Shown in pieces: positions 22,601-33,364 of a DNA stretch of 64,000 nucleotides (position 1 is its first letter; the number at the start of each line of letters is the position of its first letter). The position numbers were made by a program, and so were the translations under genes. Source of the DNA: Simmondsia chinensis. Its lineage: Eukaryota > Streptophyta > Magnoliopsida > Caryophyllales > Simmondsiaceae. Under the pieces are notes generated by a model. The model did no database searches and was not told the origin of the DNA. It saw only the letters and a program-made list of their open reading frames with translations. The stretch spans positions 2,011,501 through 2,075,500 of the forward strand of contig JAGTTD010000022.1 in NCBI GenBank assembly GCA_018398585.1. Direction: 5' to 3'.

Positions 22601-24127
22601 TTTATTAAAGGATCTTCTCACCATATGAGTTCGTACATGTAAACATATCATGTCATATCTCATTAACAATCTAATCGGGTCAAATTTGTATTTGACTCAA
22701 AATGTGATGAATCATAGCAAACACGTTAATTAGTCCAATGTGCTCAGAAGCTATAAACAGTATCGGGTTTAAGTCAAAATGAAGCCGGATTAACTTGATC
22801 CGATGTCGGGTTATTAATCTCTTGATCTAAATTACATGGAATAGGTATGCATGTCTGGTGGCAGAACCCGATGGAGACATCGGGGAATCTCCTGAAGAAG
22901 ACGTGGTAGGAGTGGTGGACGTGACAGTGTTACGCGATGAGGCCGTACTCCACCACCTTCACGGTGCTGATGAGTACCTCTACGTCTCCGGGATTGCCGT
23001 CCCTAGCAAGCACAGGTACTAATTGAGTCCATCTGCCAGCAAATGTATCGTTTTGTGTTCGTGTCCATTTTATTGTTATATGAGGAGTTTTAAAAAGGGG
23101 TTGAACTCAATTTGATCGAATTATATGGGCTAGGAATCCACAACTTTTACCCTATTTAATAAACATGTGACTTATGAATTATCTGTTTAATTATATGGGT
23201 CTGTTATTTTTACATAGTAGTTCATCAATTTACAGATATGCTATTAATATGCCCGTATACCTAATTACCTTCTCAAATAGGAGTTGTTGGGTTTGGTGTA
23301 CTGATTAGGCTACCCATCCTGTAAGCATAAGATTTTGGGTTCAAAGTTGATTCCTCCCTCTTCCAAATTTTGTTTGACGTCACTGTATAAATGGGTTACT
23401 CATGTTAAAATAAGTTGACTTAATTCCAACCAATTACTTAAACTGGATGTCATCCCCTCGGACCCAGTATCTTCGCATCACGTGTCTGCTGTCTCAGATC
23501 TCGTCTTGTCTATCTTGTCAAGGAATCATCAATTTCAAAAGTTTAAACTGATGGGTGTGAAGGCTCATGATTGGTTTTATACTTTAACATGTCTCCTTAC
23601 TCAAATGCCCATTTGGGCTCGAATGCACAGGCCCACCCGTACGTTGTGCTTGAAATATATTAATATTTAAAGTGGGGGTTGTTGGGATTCGAACTCGTGA
23701 CCTCTTGGTCAATAAGGCTCTGATACTATGTTAAGGAACCATCTATTCTAAAAGCTTAAGCTGATAGTTGAAGACCCATGATTGATTTTATACTGTAACA
23801 TATCTCGTATTTTTTAAAGACATGTTACCTCGAAAATAACATCGGGTTGTGGTTTTGTGTGTGTGGGTGAATGCAAAGAACAGGAGAAAGAAAGTGGCAA
23901 CGGTGTTGCTAAAAGCATGTGAGATGATAAGTATGGTATGGGGCTACCCATATTTAGTCTTGCGAGCCTACGAGGATGATTTAGGTGCTCGTACATTGTA
24001 CTCCAATGCCGGCTACACTATCGTGTCCAAAGACCCTCCTTGGCTTTCGTGGATTGGACGCAAACGTCGTATTCTCATGATCAAGCGCTCTCGTCTATTT
24101 GATCTCTCGAACAATGAAAACTGTTGA
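19610..24127 (+). CDS. GCN5-related N-acetyltransferase, probably plastid-targeted
   Basis: Four exons, 19610-19984, 21816-21868, 22845-23015 and 23884-24127, join in frame to a 280-residue protein, all with GT-AG borders. It is a GNAT-fold acetyltransferase, transferring acetyl from acetyl-CoA to a protein N-terminus or lysine. Evidence: VVGVVDVTVL and YLYVSGIAVPSKHR strands, then the acetyl-CoA loop RRKKVATVLLKAC (residues 200-212) and the closing ARTLYSNAGYTIV (235-247). The loop has K-V-A where many members have G-I-G. The basic, Ser/Thr-containing first 50 residues look like a chloroplast transit peptide, so it may belong with the plant plastid GNAT6/7-type enzymes; that is inference. 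The introns are long (1831, 976 and 868 bp) and repeat-laden: a foldback-like stretch at 20110-20510, an LTR-like stretch at 22190-22480, and a complete TRIM in intron 3. An in-frame TTG at 19562 precedes the chosen ATG. Confidence 0.85.
20105..20510. repeat. Inverted repeat in GNAT intron 1
   Basis: TAGGGTTATTTACATTTTAC at 20120 is matched in reverse near 20500 (GTAATAAAATATAAATAACT). Inside, GACCTTTATGATAATTATAA near 20150 is matched by TTTTATAATTACCAAAAATG near 20465, and CCTAGAGTTTATCGTATTA by AACACGATAAAACCTCGAGG. A MITE-like foldback about 400 bp long. Confidence 0.7.
23516..23800 (-). mobile_element. TRIM retrotransposon in GNAT intron 3, 5-bp target duplication
   Basis: Two direct terminal repeats of about 72-74 bp, 23516-23589 and 23729-23800, each starting TG and ending AACA. 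They flank a 139-bp inside with no coding content. GCTCTGATACTA at 23717-23728, directly before the right repeat, is the complement of an initiator-Met tRNA primer site with one change, so the element runs on the minus strand. TATCT is duplicated at 23511-23515 and 23801-23805. The inside also has GGGATTCGAACTCG, similar to a pol III B box. At 285 bp it is a very small TRIM. Confidence 0.93.
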
Positions 24128-24164
24128 TCTTTCGAGATAGTTGGTTCGGTTGTGAAATGAGTTT

Positions 24165-24365
24165 CAACAATGTGAAGCTCCATTTCGACCTAGAGGGATT
24201 GCATGTATGAGGTCCGCATATAAATTCAAGTGAGATTTTATTCTAAAACGAATTTGCATTAGGTGGAGTAGCTCACTAGACTTATGTGCTGATTTCTTCT
24301 CTCTCTCTCTCTCATGGCTCCGATGTGGGATTCTTATTGAACTCATATGTGGAGTCCTTAAAAAA
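24165..24365 (-). repeat. Dispersed LTR-like repeat in GNAT 3' region
   Basis: The reverse complement carries GGACTCCACATATGAGTTCA, GAGAGAGAGAGAGAG, AAGTCTAGTGAGCTACTCCA and GGACCTCATACATGC, the same order as 35958-36113. It begins about 40 bases after the GNAT stop. Confidence 0.6.
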
Positions 24366-24483
24366 AGGAAGACAATTGTAAGGTGATTCGTTTATATATT
24401 GACTTTCAAAGTCAAGTTAAAGCTTGAACGATGATTCGAAGAAGTGTGAATTGATTTTATGGGTTACATTAAGCGGTAAGAAA

Positions 24484-24596
24484 TAGCCTCTCTTCAGGTT
24501 AACACCCTGAAGGGGGAAGGCTGCGTACATCCGCCCCCCCAGACCCTGCGTAGGCGGGAGCCCTTGAGGCACTGGGTATGTTCCTATGTTCCTCCT
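24484..24596 (+). mobile_element. SINE 3' part with 16-bp target duplication
   Basis: ATTAAGCGGTAAGAAA (24468-24483) and ATTAAGCAGTAAGAAA (24597-24612) flank a headless copy with the CTTCAGGTTAACACCCTGAAG hairpin and end GGCACTGGGTATGTTCC. Confidence 0.93.
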
Positions 24597-24879
24597 ATTA
24601 AGCAGTAAGAAACTTGGATGTGAACACCCGTGAAATATTAGATTCAGGAATAACACCAATCTTGCTCGTACTGTTAAGAGTGAGTTTAATGGAATTGATT
24701 CGAGTTTGTTATTGAGCCGAGTTATTAACTACAGAGGAGTCATTGTCGATCCACTAATGAGCTAATACCGAGCAATTATTTAGCTATTAAGAAGCTCTTA
24801 GTGAACTTTAAAAAGAGAAGCACCCTTTTCTGAACTCAACTCGTTAATTTTATAGAGTTTATTTACTGATCATAGGAAC

Positions 24880-25124
24880 CAAAGAGGGCACCAACATGTC
24901 GTCACCAGATCCCATTAGAATTTCGAAGTTAACCATGCTTGGGCGAGAGTAGTACCAGGATGGGTGACATCCTGGGAAGTTCTCACCCTTAGGTTGGGGG
25001 CTCTGGGAAATAGTCTCTCTTCAGGTTAATACCCTGAAGGGGGAAGGCTGCGTACATTCGCCTCCCCCGGGCCCTGCATAGGCGGGAGCCTTTGAGACAT
25101 TGGGTATGTTCCTTTTTTTTTTTA
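24880..25124 (+). mobile_element. Full-length 5S-headed composite SINE, 21-bp target duplication
   Basis: Flanked at 24859-24879 and 25125-25145 by a 21-bp duplication with one change (core ATCATAGGAAC). Head: CCAGATCCCATTAGAATTTC, then GGGCGAGAGTAGTACCAGGA and GATGGGTGACATCCTGGGAA, matching 5S rRNA. Body: GGTTGGGGGCTCTGGGAAAT and GGAAGGCTGCGTACATTCG. Tail: GGGTATGTTCC followed by a T-run. A reference copy for the family. Confidence 0.95.
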
Positions 25125-25145
25125 TTATTTACTAATCATAGGAAC

Positions 25146-26300
25146 AAGCTTAGTTGATTTCAAACATAAGTATTTCTAATCTAAAGAGTTGTTTTAGATT
25201 GGCATTCAAGTATCCTTATTCAATATGTGTACCTTAGAGCAAAATAAATAATCAAAGCAATTATAATAACTTTTCTAAGGTTATTTATACTAACGGTTCA
25301 TGTATTTTGTTCATTATGTCAAATCAATATTTGTGTTTTTAATTGTTTCAATTTAGTTTTTGTACAATTATTGTGTTAATTTAGTCCTTAGTGTAAAATT
25401 TATATTAATGATTAATGAAATGTTTAATGGTTCGATCATGAGTTCGGTTAAATTGAGTCAACAAGTGGATTTATAATATGTTACTTATATCTAACGTGAT
25501 TGCACCGTTCAAAATTACATAAATAACTTAACTTAATTTGACCAAATGATTAAATTGACACAATATTAATTATAGAGAGACTAAATTATCACAAGTAAAA
25601 GTATAAGGAATAAATTGACACAATAAGAAAAGTACATAACCCTTGATATAAATAACCCTAATTTTATATAAATCTAGTTAATTACTCAATATTTAAAATA
25701 AAGAAAAGTCAATTACTTTATTTAATATCATTTAATTTTAGAATAAAACATTGATAATGTATTCCAGAAAAATGATTCCTATTATTATAATAAGCAAAAT
25801 AAAGCAAAAATATCATGACATAATATTATTATAATAAATAAAGCAAATTTAAGCATCAATTTTGTGCATTTACTACTAATTTTTGTGGAGGATATGACAT
25901 TTTATTCTTTATTGCTGTATTATTTGTGCATTTATTTATTTTTTGGTCAGTCTAGAATTAGATGCTATAAAAAGAAAAAAATATGCCTTATTTTGTGTCA
26001 CCACTTGAATATAAAAATGCATTAAATTTTCTAATTTGGGGTAACTGAAACGTGTTAGGGAAATTCAATAAAACGGGTGCTATAATAATAACGACTTTAA
26101 GGTGTGTGGTAAATCCCCTTTTTTTAAGATTTATTTTGTGCTTATTAAAATAGACTCGGGGATATAATAATAGCCAAAACACAAATAGAGGATGGTGTAG
26201 AAAGGATTAATTTTCGAGATAGAAGAAGTAAAGAATGATATGATTTTTACAAGTATTTTTCAGGTGCTTTTAATCACATTTTATTGGGACTTTATATAGA
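25146..26300. other. AT-rich intergenic stretch
   Basis: No gene. Positions 25265-25660 resemble 2820-3170 (both hold TTTAGTTTTTGTAC/TTTAGTCCC-type text and a TAAATAACCCTAA end), an old dispersed repeat. Confidence 0.45.
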
Positions 26301-26304
26301 TGAA

Positions 26305-26785
26305 TAAGGGCGTATTTGGGATTGCGGTGAAAAAATTGCTTATTTCAGAAGCACTTATGTGAAAAGTGCTGTTTTGAAGAAGTAGTTTGTATTTGGCTCA
26401 ACCAGTGAGAAGTGCTTATTTTATTATTGTTAGTGTTTGATCAGTATTTAAGAAAAGTGCATTTTTTTGGTTAAATTACCGAAAAGGACCAAATTTGATG
26501 GGTAGAGGGTCAGAGTTTTGAAAAATGATAAGATATGATCTAATTTGAATATTTGAGTAGGGATATTTTTGTCATAAAAATTTTAAGTTTTTTATTCTAT
26601 TTCTGCTTATAATTAAAAGCACCAAATTTCTGTTTCTACTTATAAGCAGAAAAGCAGCTTCTACTTTTAATTAAAAAACACTTTTTGATGTTTGCCAAAT
26701 ACCTTCTAGATTCCAAAAAAATGATTTTTTCAGAAAAAAAGCACTTATTTTCTCATAATAAGCAATCCTAAACAAGTCTTAAATG
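26305..26785. mobile_element. Non-autonomous hAT-like element
   Basis: Left end GGGCGTATTTGGGATTGCGG and, in reverse complement, right end AGACTTGTTTAGGATTGCTT. Inside are mirrored AAGCACTTA/TAAGTGCTT words. The same words occur at 38900-39090, 41165-41620 and in DCL1 intron 14. Target duplication not clear. Confidence 0.65.
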
Positions 26786-27033
26786 TCCTTTGAGAAGAGA
26801 CAGCCCTTCAAAAGAAGTCAAAAAAGCCTTTCCCAATTGTCACAAAAAAACAAGTAACAGCGGAAATTCCCCTGTGTGTGGACACACACGGTCCTAGTGA
26901 GCGTTTCGAGTGTATGTATGTTGACACTTGCCATTACATGTGTCAACATATACCATACACGAGCCAAAACTCATTCGAAACACTTTATTTTGAAAATACA
27001 CCAATATAAAGTGCAAACATTGTGCACGTATAT

Positions 27034-27324
27034 TGTTAAGTCATTAATTGTTTCAAAAGTTTAAACTGTTAGATGAAATCATATGAATAATTTTGTACTC
27101 TAACATGTCCTCTCACACAAGCATTATTCGGCTTGAAATAAGGATAATGTACTACCTACCTGTACTTTGTACTTGACATACATCAATACTGGGAGTGACG
27201 ACTGTTAAGATTCGAATTGATGCCCTCTTAGTTAACAAGACTTTTGATACCATATCAAATAACCAGCTATTCGAAAACTTTAAATTGTTAAGTGAAAGCT
27301 CATGAATGATTTTATATTTTAACA
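27034..27324 (-). mobile_element. Second TRIM copy, degenerate
   Basis: Terminal repeats at 27034-27105 (TG...TAACA) and 27253-27324 (TA...TAACA) with a degenerate primer-site complement TTTTGATACCA just before the right repeat. Same layout as 23516-23800. The flanks TATAT and TACAC no longer match well. Confidence 0.82.
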
Positions 27325-27429
27325 TACACAATGGATTTTGAGATAGTTGTTATATAATTGACTGTTATGTGACAATACTTTTGTACGGCTCTATAATGCA
27401 TGGGGTTTAATGACTAGAGTCAATGCAAC

Positions 27430-27790
27430 TACTCCTTGTTTAAACTCAAGTCTATAAGCTCTATCGAAATCAAGTTTGAATCAAACGTTATATAAGCTTA
27501 TGAATCTTGGTTCAAACGTGAATAGTTAAGAGACTAATATGCTCGATGTGCAACTCGACTTGGCTATTTTATCTAATTGTGCCAAGTTAAGCTTAATATC
27601 AAGTTGGTCGAGCCCATTATTGAATTAACTAGTTTTCAACCCTAGCTATTCATAGTACGAACAAGCCATTGTCGAGCTAATATCGATCGATTAGCAACTT
27701 CTTACAGGATCTTAACAAGTTGAACCCCTGCTCAAACTCAACTCGTTAAGCTTATCAAGCCTGCTTGAAATTATCGAACCCCGAAACAAA
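27430..27790. repeat. GAGCTCG-word dispersed repeat
   Basis: Contains TCAAGTTTGAATCAAACG, TATTGAATTAACTAG, CTCAACTCGTTAAGCTTATC and GAGCCATAAGCAAGC-type words. Diverged copy of the family at 38098. Confidence 0.5.
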
Positions 27791-27799
27791 CACGCAGGA

Positions 27800-28381
27800 G
27801 CCATAAGCAAGCTAAAGACTACAAAATCATATAAAAGTCAGTAATTTTAATGATAACTTATAGTCTTCAAAAGCTCGAAATAATCTCATGACGGGTAGGC
27901 AAAAATACCCAAAAAATTTTATAAACAAAAATTATATCAGAACAAAAATGAGAAGAGAAGAGAGAAAGATAGATAATGATGCGGAGACTTATGTGAAAAA
28001 CCCTCAAATTAGAGAAAACCGACAAGCAGAGAAGAAACTAAATTTCACTAGTGTTGAAAAAGGAGGATACAAATTTTCTCTCTCGAATTTTGAAACCCAA
28101 AAACAAACATTTATATACTGGGCTTTGCCCCGCGTACCCTCCACTTCGAAGTGCAGACTAAAATTTGAAACACAAAACAACAACGACGAACCGTGTGGTT
28201 TGACTTGAACTATTAAGAAGAATCAGAGAGAAAGGAGAAGAAAAGAAGGAACAAAAAGGGCATCCCAAGATGCAAAATTTCCTTGGCAACTTCAGATTGT
28301 CTATTCATTACCTTTATGAAGTCTATATCAATTGCATTTATGTGGAATACTTTGTTCATGCAATGCTTTCGGATCCCCGAG
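27800..28381. promoter_or_regulatory. Upstream region of the WAT1-related gene
   Basis: Holds an LTR-like stretch (27930-28190, GAGACTTATGTGAAAAACCC) related to 33650-33950 and 35045-35340. Upstream frames at 28270 and 28283 run into the gene, so the leader may contain upstream ATGs in and out of frame. Confidence 0.4.
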
Positions 28382-31300
28382 ATGGCAGTTTGTCGGAAAT
28401 GGAGGCCATTGTTCGTCGTTTTAGCTGTTTATTTTGCAATGGCCGTTATGAACGTTCTCTTTAAAGAGGTTCTTAATCGGGGTGAAACCCATTTGGTTAT
28501 CGTTACGTATCGGCTAATGGCTTCTGCCATTTTCTTGGCACCCATTGCTTATTACCATGAAAGGTATAACTGCTTTCTTCTTCTTTTGTTTTTGTACTTT
28601 TCATTATGCTCTGGGCTCGGTTTGTCATGAGAACGATACTCGGTTTGTCATGAGCTCGAGTGTAGCTTCAACCTTTGAGCTCGAACTCAACTTGGTAAAT
28701 TTCAAACTGGGTTAGACTCGATTGCACTTATTTAGGCTCGCTGTAGTGCATATTCGGGCTCTTACTTTGGCTTGATGTTGACTAAGTCAGCTCATTGAGG
28801 CTTGTGACCCACCAAGCCCGAGCCACCTTTCAAGCTAAACAAGAAGCTGACTCGTGAGCTAGTTCAACTCATTTACAGGGCATAAAATCCGCTCTAACAT
28901 CATGCTTATACGAGAATTCGGGAAGTTCTTTTAAAAAGATGATTGATAATAAAAGCGATGATAAATTCACTGACATTGCAGGAAAGGAGGTAACAAGCTT
29001 ACAACTTCAATCTTGTTTCATCTCTTCTTCAGTGCACTAGTTGGGTGAGCAAAACCTTCACTTCAGCCATTTATTTGCATTAGTGGTGTCTTCACATTCC
29101 GGAAAAATTTCAGTTTTCTAAGAAAATGCGTTTAAGAGATTTAAACTTTCTAAAACAATACGGGTTTTCAGTTTTCTTCTCTTTGTACAAGAGAAACTAA
29201 AGAATACCCTTTTCTGCTCTCGAGTTTTTCTTTGTAATTAAAGGGTGTCTTTTTCCGGTGCCTTTTAACGTAGTGATCGTTTTGTAATCTGTCATTCTTT
29301 ACAAAGAACGCTAAGAAGAACATCGACAAAAGTCTAAGAAAATCTTCGTAAACTGAACGCTTGCTGAATAGGTGAATGTGTTGCAGGGCAACGCTGATGC
29401 AATACTTGTACCTACTGGGGCTGCAGTACACATCTGCTGAATTTGCTTGTGGTTTTGCCAATATATCTCCAGTTTTCACTTTCCTCATGGCTACCCTTTT
29501 CAGGTTCGTTTCTCGCAATCTTGCTGAAATAGGGTGTCGTAAACATTATATAAGTTGCTTTTAAACTTTTTTTTTTTTATAGTTAAGATCAACATACATA
29601 CAATGGATGAAGATAACGGGCAAAATGACTCTCAAACAAGGAGAGTAAAGCTCAAAATAAAATGACAGCAGTGATCGTAAAATTACACAAATGAAATGAC
29701 ATAAGAGTCTCACCATAAAAACGAATATCCACAGTAGAACATCGGCAACAGCTCAAGAATCACTGAACTCTAACAATCAACAGTAGGAGGAACATTCCCA
29801 AGCAGCCCCCAAATTCGATTACAAAAGATCAAGCATTTGCGGCCACCAAAGAAAGCAAAAAACACTCCCAAAAACATTAATAGGACCCTCTCAACTCGAA
29901 AAGCCTCCTCACCCGAACATAAGAAACTTTGCGTGAAAATTTCGAATGAGTAACCGTATAATCGTAAACCTTTTTACCCCTTTGTTATGGTCCTTAACAT
30001 ATAAATAGATTTATAAAAAAAATAAAATAAAATGCATGTATACATTACTAAAACGGTGAGAAAAGTACCATTACGTTACCACCATTCTCGTAACTACTAA
30101 TTCGAAATCCATTTGCAGGCTAGAGAAGCTCAACATGAAAACAAGATCCGGAAAAGCCAAACTATTAGGCTCTCTTATCTGTGTCGTCGGTGTTATACTA
30201 CTAACCGTTTACCGAGGAATCCCGTTGAATGAAGTGCCTTGGTTGCATAAATCGCATACTGTGATAACGGGTAACGGGACAAGCACGAAAAAACGGTTAA
30301 TCGGGTCAGGTTTTCTGGTAATGAGCATGGTGTTATGGTCATCATGGTTCTTAGTACAAGCAAGAATAGGCAAGAAGTTCCCATGCAAATATACAAGCAC
30401 AGCGTTGATGTCATTGTTTGGTGCAGCTCAATCTGGTGTTTTGTGTTTTGCAATAGATAGGGATGTTGCCATTTGGGTTTTGAATGGAAAGTTAGAGATT
30501 GTTACTGTCTTGTTTGCTGTAAGTTCTCTCTCTCTCTCTCTCTCTCGGTGCCGCTAGCTCGTACGATTGCTGGCCTAAACGAGGCTAAATGAGTCTATTT
30601 TAATACCATTTATTAGTCTAATACGCTTAATTGAGCCAAGTTTAAGCCTAAATGAAGGGAGCTCAAGCCCAAATGAGCCTAGATCGAGCTTGAATGAGCC
30701 TAAAAAAAGTGAGCTTAGCTTGGAGCTCTCCAAGCTAAGTTCGAGATGAGCCGAGCAAAGCCAAGCCACGCCCTAGCTCAAGCTTGAAGTTCCCAAGCTT
30801 GGCGAGCTTCAAGCATGGTTAAGTTGAGCTAAGCTGAGCTAAATATTAGTTGTTAAGTGTGGATACTGTTTGTCTTCCAGTAACCGTCATAATCATGGTC
30901 GAATTTATTAAGGCTTGTGTTAATGGTATAACTCTTAAGCTTCTAGCAGTTACAATTTGAAGAGGCTTATTTATATGGCACTCTTGTGCTGGTGTAAAGT
31001 GAGCAAGAATGAAAAATATTGTAGTACTTGGTCATATTAGTGAATATTTTTGCTCCCCCTCCGTGGATGTAGGCTTTGGCTGAACCACGTAAATTCCAGT
31101 ATTCAAAATTTTCTCTCAACCCCTTCGATTTCATGTTTGCTATTTCAATTTTTGGTTCGGTATTTCATGGGCAGTCCTAACATTTGCGAGTCGAGCTTTG
31201 AGTCTAACAAGCTCAAGCTTAGCTTGACTTACCTCATATACAGCTCTAACTGTGACTCTGACGTGACTGCAAACTGCAATTTGATGAACTATTATATGAA

Positions 31301-31950
31301 AAAAATGCAGGGAATAGTAGGATCAGGGTTATGCTATGTAGGGATGTGCTGGTGTGTAGAGCAAAAAGGTCCAGTCTTTACAGTTGCATTCAGCCCCTTC
31401 ATCCAGATTATTGTTGCCATTTTTGATTTCACCTTCTTTCATGAACAAATCTACCTTGGCAGGTCTGTGCTTTATCGACCTGGTCCGATCTCTCCAATAC
31501 CCTTAAATAACATTATGTTCTATGTTTGAACAGAAAAATAAGAATGGGATAATGTTTACTGTATACGCAACAATAGTAACGTGTTCTGGAAATAGAACAG
31601 ATGGGTAACATGAAGTTTTAAAGCAAGTTCTTCTATTTAGACATGTACTTGCCCGTCTTATTCTTTTCCTAAAACATATTGCTTTTGTTATACACACAAT
31701 ATCAAGGAACCAACTATCACAAAAGTTTAAACTGTTAGGAGAAGATTTAAGAATAATGTTTAACTTATCTTTTATCGGCGTTTTTAACAGCGTGTTAGGG
31801 TCAGTCCTGGTAATTTTGGGTCTGTACATTCTTCTATGGGCTAAGAATAGGGAAGCAGAGAAAGCAACATTGAAGCCTGTGGAATGCAACGCAAGCACCA
31901 CTGCAGAATCAAAGGTTGTTGGGGTCACAACCAACTCTGGATGTCCCTAG
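28382..31950 (+). CDS. WAT1-related protein (EamA/UMAMIT family transporter)
   Basis: Six exons, 28382-28563, 28982-29044, 29387-29503, 30119-30518, 31311-31462 and 31791-31950, join in frame to 357 residues with canonical borders. It belongs to the plant drug/metabolite transporters of the EamA type (MtN21/WAT1/UMAMIT), ten-helix carriers of amino acids or auxin-related compounds in plasma or vacuole membranes. Evidence: the N-terminal KWRPLFVVLAVYFAMAVMN, FKEVLNRGETHLVIVTYRL, the LQYTSAEFACGFANISPVFT block ending exon 3, the KTRSGKAKLLGSLICVVGVI loop, GMCWCVEQKGPVFTVAFSPF in exon 5 and VLGLYILLWAK-like VLVILGLYILLWAKNREAEK in exon 6. I chose the ATG at 28382 since family members start MAxxRKWRP; in-frame ATGs lie further upstream. 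Introns 1 (28590-28880) and 4 (30545-30840) hold GAGCTCG repeats. Substrate not readable. Confidence 0.88.
30545..30845. repeat. GAGCTCG-word repeat in WAT1-related intron 4
   Basis: Words such as GCTCAAGCCCAAATGAGCC, GAGCTTGAATGAGCC and AGCTTGGCGAGCTTCAAGC. A related copy fills 28590-28885 in intron 1. A CT microsatellite at 30525-30546 starts just after the exon 4 donor. Confidence 0.65.
31690..31760 (-). repeat. TRIM terminal-repeat fragment beside WAT1-related exon 6
   Basis: ATATCAAGGAACCAACTATC, then AAAAGTTTAAACTGTTAGG, matches the TRIM terminal repeat. It ends about 30 bases before the exon 6 acceptor. Confidence 0.65.
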
Positions 31951-32004
31951 CTTTTTGGGTCTTATTTTATGAAGTTATAGAACAAGTATGCAATATTGAC
32001 ACGA

Positions 32005-32070
32005 CGATGACAACAACAACTTAGTGTCTCAAATAGGCACCTGCCACGGCAGGGTCAGGGGAAGTATGCA
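32005..32070 (-). mobile_element. SINE 3' fragment
   Basis: GACAACAACAACTTAGTGTC, then GGCAGGGTCAGGGGAAGTATG. The flanks AAGTATGCAATATTGAC and AAGTATGCAAGATGAC look like a degenerate target duplication. Lies in the 3' region of the WAT1-related gene. Confidence 0.65.
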
Positions 32071-32455
32071 AGATGACCTCGACGGAGTTTACATATTGTT
32101 GAAGTTTAAAAAACTAGATGATCTATATCTTGTATTAACTAGTTAACTACTTGTTATGTCAATCGAGATGGGATTCCATCAAAAAGCACAAAAGACTCTT
32201 TATCGATGTCTTGCACTGAGATGGCATTTCTTAATTTCTATCCGAAATATCACCAGTTTATCGTAAGTAGCAAATTTTTTACTTCTACGGAACATGATCT
32301 AATTTTTCATTGTGTTTAGGTGGGTTAGCGATCGAGTTTCATAAATGCTTTTGAAACTTTTCAAGTTCTTCAAACAACTTTTTGTCATTCATTCGATAAT
32401 GAGACGAAACCCCAACTTGCTTACCTACTAAAAAAAATGTTGAGTCATTTAAACA

Positions 32456-33364
32456 CTACAATCTAACTTTATCATCATGATCACTCTTGTACAATGCTCT
32501 AAACAATCTAAAAACCCTTCTAACAACATGAACCAAAATCAAAACAAAAATCCCACAAAATCTAGTTACTTTCATCCAAGTTCTATCATATTCAAACATT
32601 AATCCTAGATAAACACATTCAAAAATCATCAAAACCCAACTGAAAATCTCCATTATGCACCCTATAATCACAATAATCCCTTTATTTTCCACACTTAATC
32701 TCCTAAAAATCCTTAAAATTAAGGTCCCAACCACCATAGCAGTCGTCACTGACAACCCCCTATACACAACTAGTCTCCCTCCCGCAACCAAGGGACTCTT
32801 CCTACATATGCAAGACAAGCACTCACCCGAAAAACTCGACATCATGAGCGCGTCAAGACCTGTATAATATGGTAAGATTATCGAGTCTAAGTATAATGCT
32901 ACGTGTAGAATACCGGATATCGTCGATGCTTCAAGGAACACATACTTAATGTCAGATTCAGCTCTAATGTTGAACCCCAGTGCTGAGACTAGAATCAAAT
33001 GGAGAATTGGAGGCCCGTTGGTTGTTAAAGGGAAAATGGTGTTGATTCTTTGACCCTTTGAAAAGATTACAAGGATTAAGGGTAATGAAACTGGGCCAGA
33101 TGGCAGAAAGTATCGTTTCGACTGACTAAGTCGAGTTCGGTTTTCTGAGTTGTGAATATCGAGTACTGTTATGATAAAGGTGGCTATAGATAAAGCAGCA
33201 AAACTGAACATGACGAGAATGTCAATAGCACCTGGGTAGTCGCCCGGATAGGTGCTAGTGCAATAGTAGTGGTATGGGCAGTTGATGGGTTCAAGAGTTT
33301 GTTCAAGCTGCCATTTTGTGCATTTGATGAATGTTGTGTATTGGGTGTCTTGTTGCTCATACAT
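32456..33364 (-). CDS. Conserved plant multi-pass membrane protein, function unknown
   Basis: A single-exon 302-residue frame. It has an N-terminal soluble part with CPYHYYC, a hydrophobic segment AIDILVMFSFAALSIATFII, then SKRYFLPSGPVSLPLILVIF, INTIFPLTTNGPPILHLILV, the block YVFLEASTISGILHVALYLD, SIILPYYTGLDAL, a cysteine group SGECLSCICR, and two more hydrophobic segments (GIIVIIGCIMEIFSWVLMIF; FCGIFVLILVHVVRRVFRLF). I recall plant proteins with this layout, especially the SGILHxSLYLDSIILPYYTG block, but none with a known job. At least six membrane segments. Transcribed convergently with the WAT1-related gene, with about 500 bases between their stops. The frame is undamaged and has no repeat content, so I take it as a real gene. 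Confidence 0.75.
   Translation of the reverse strand: MYEQQDTQYTTFIKCTKWQLEQTLEPINCPYHYYCTSTYPGDYPGAIDILVMFSFAALSIATFIITVLDIHNSENRTRLSQSKRYFLPSGPVSLPLILVIFSKGQRINTIFPLTTNGPPILHLILVSALGFNIRAESDIKYVFLEASTISGILHVALYLDSIILPYYTGLDALMMSSFSGECLSCICRKSPLVAGGRLVVYRGLSVTTAMVVGTLILRIFRRLSVENKGIIVIIGCIMEIFSWVLMIFECVYLGLMFEYDRTWMKVTRFCGIFVLILVHVVRRVFRLFRALYKSDHDDKVRL

Noticed and set aside
23717..23728. Part of a tRNA gene (initiator-Met-like 3' end)
   Set aside because: Only the 12-base primer-site complement is present, beside a TRIM terminal repeat; no cloverleaf can be formed.
27888..28208. 106-residue frame before the WAT1-related gene
   Set aside because: The sequence is an eroded LTR-like repeat also found at 33650 and 35045; the frame is not conserved between copies.
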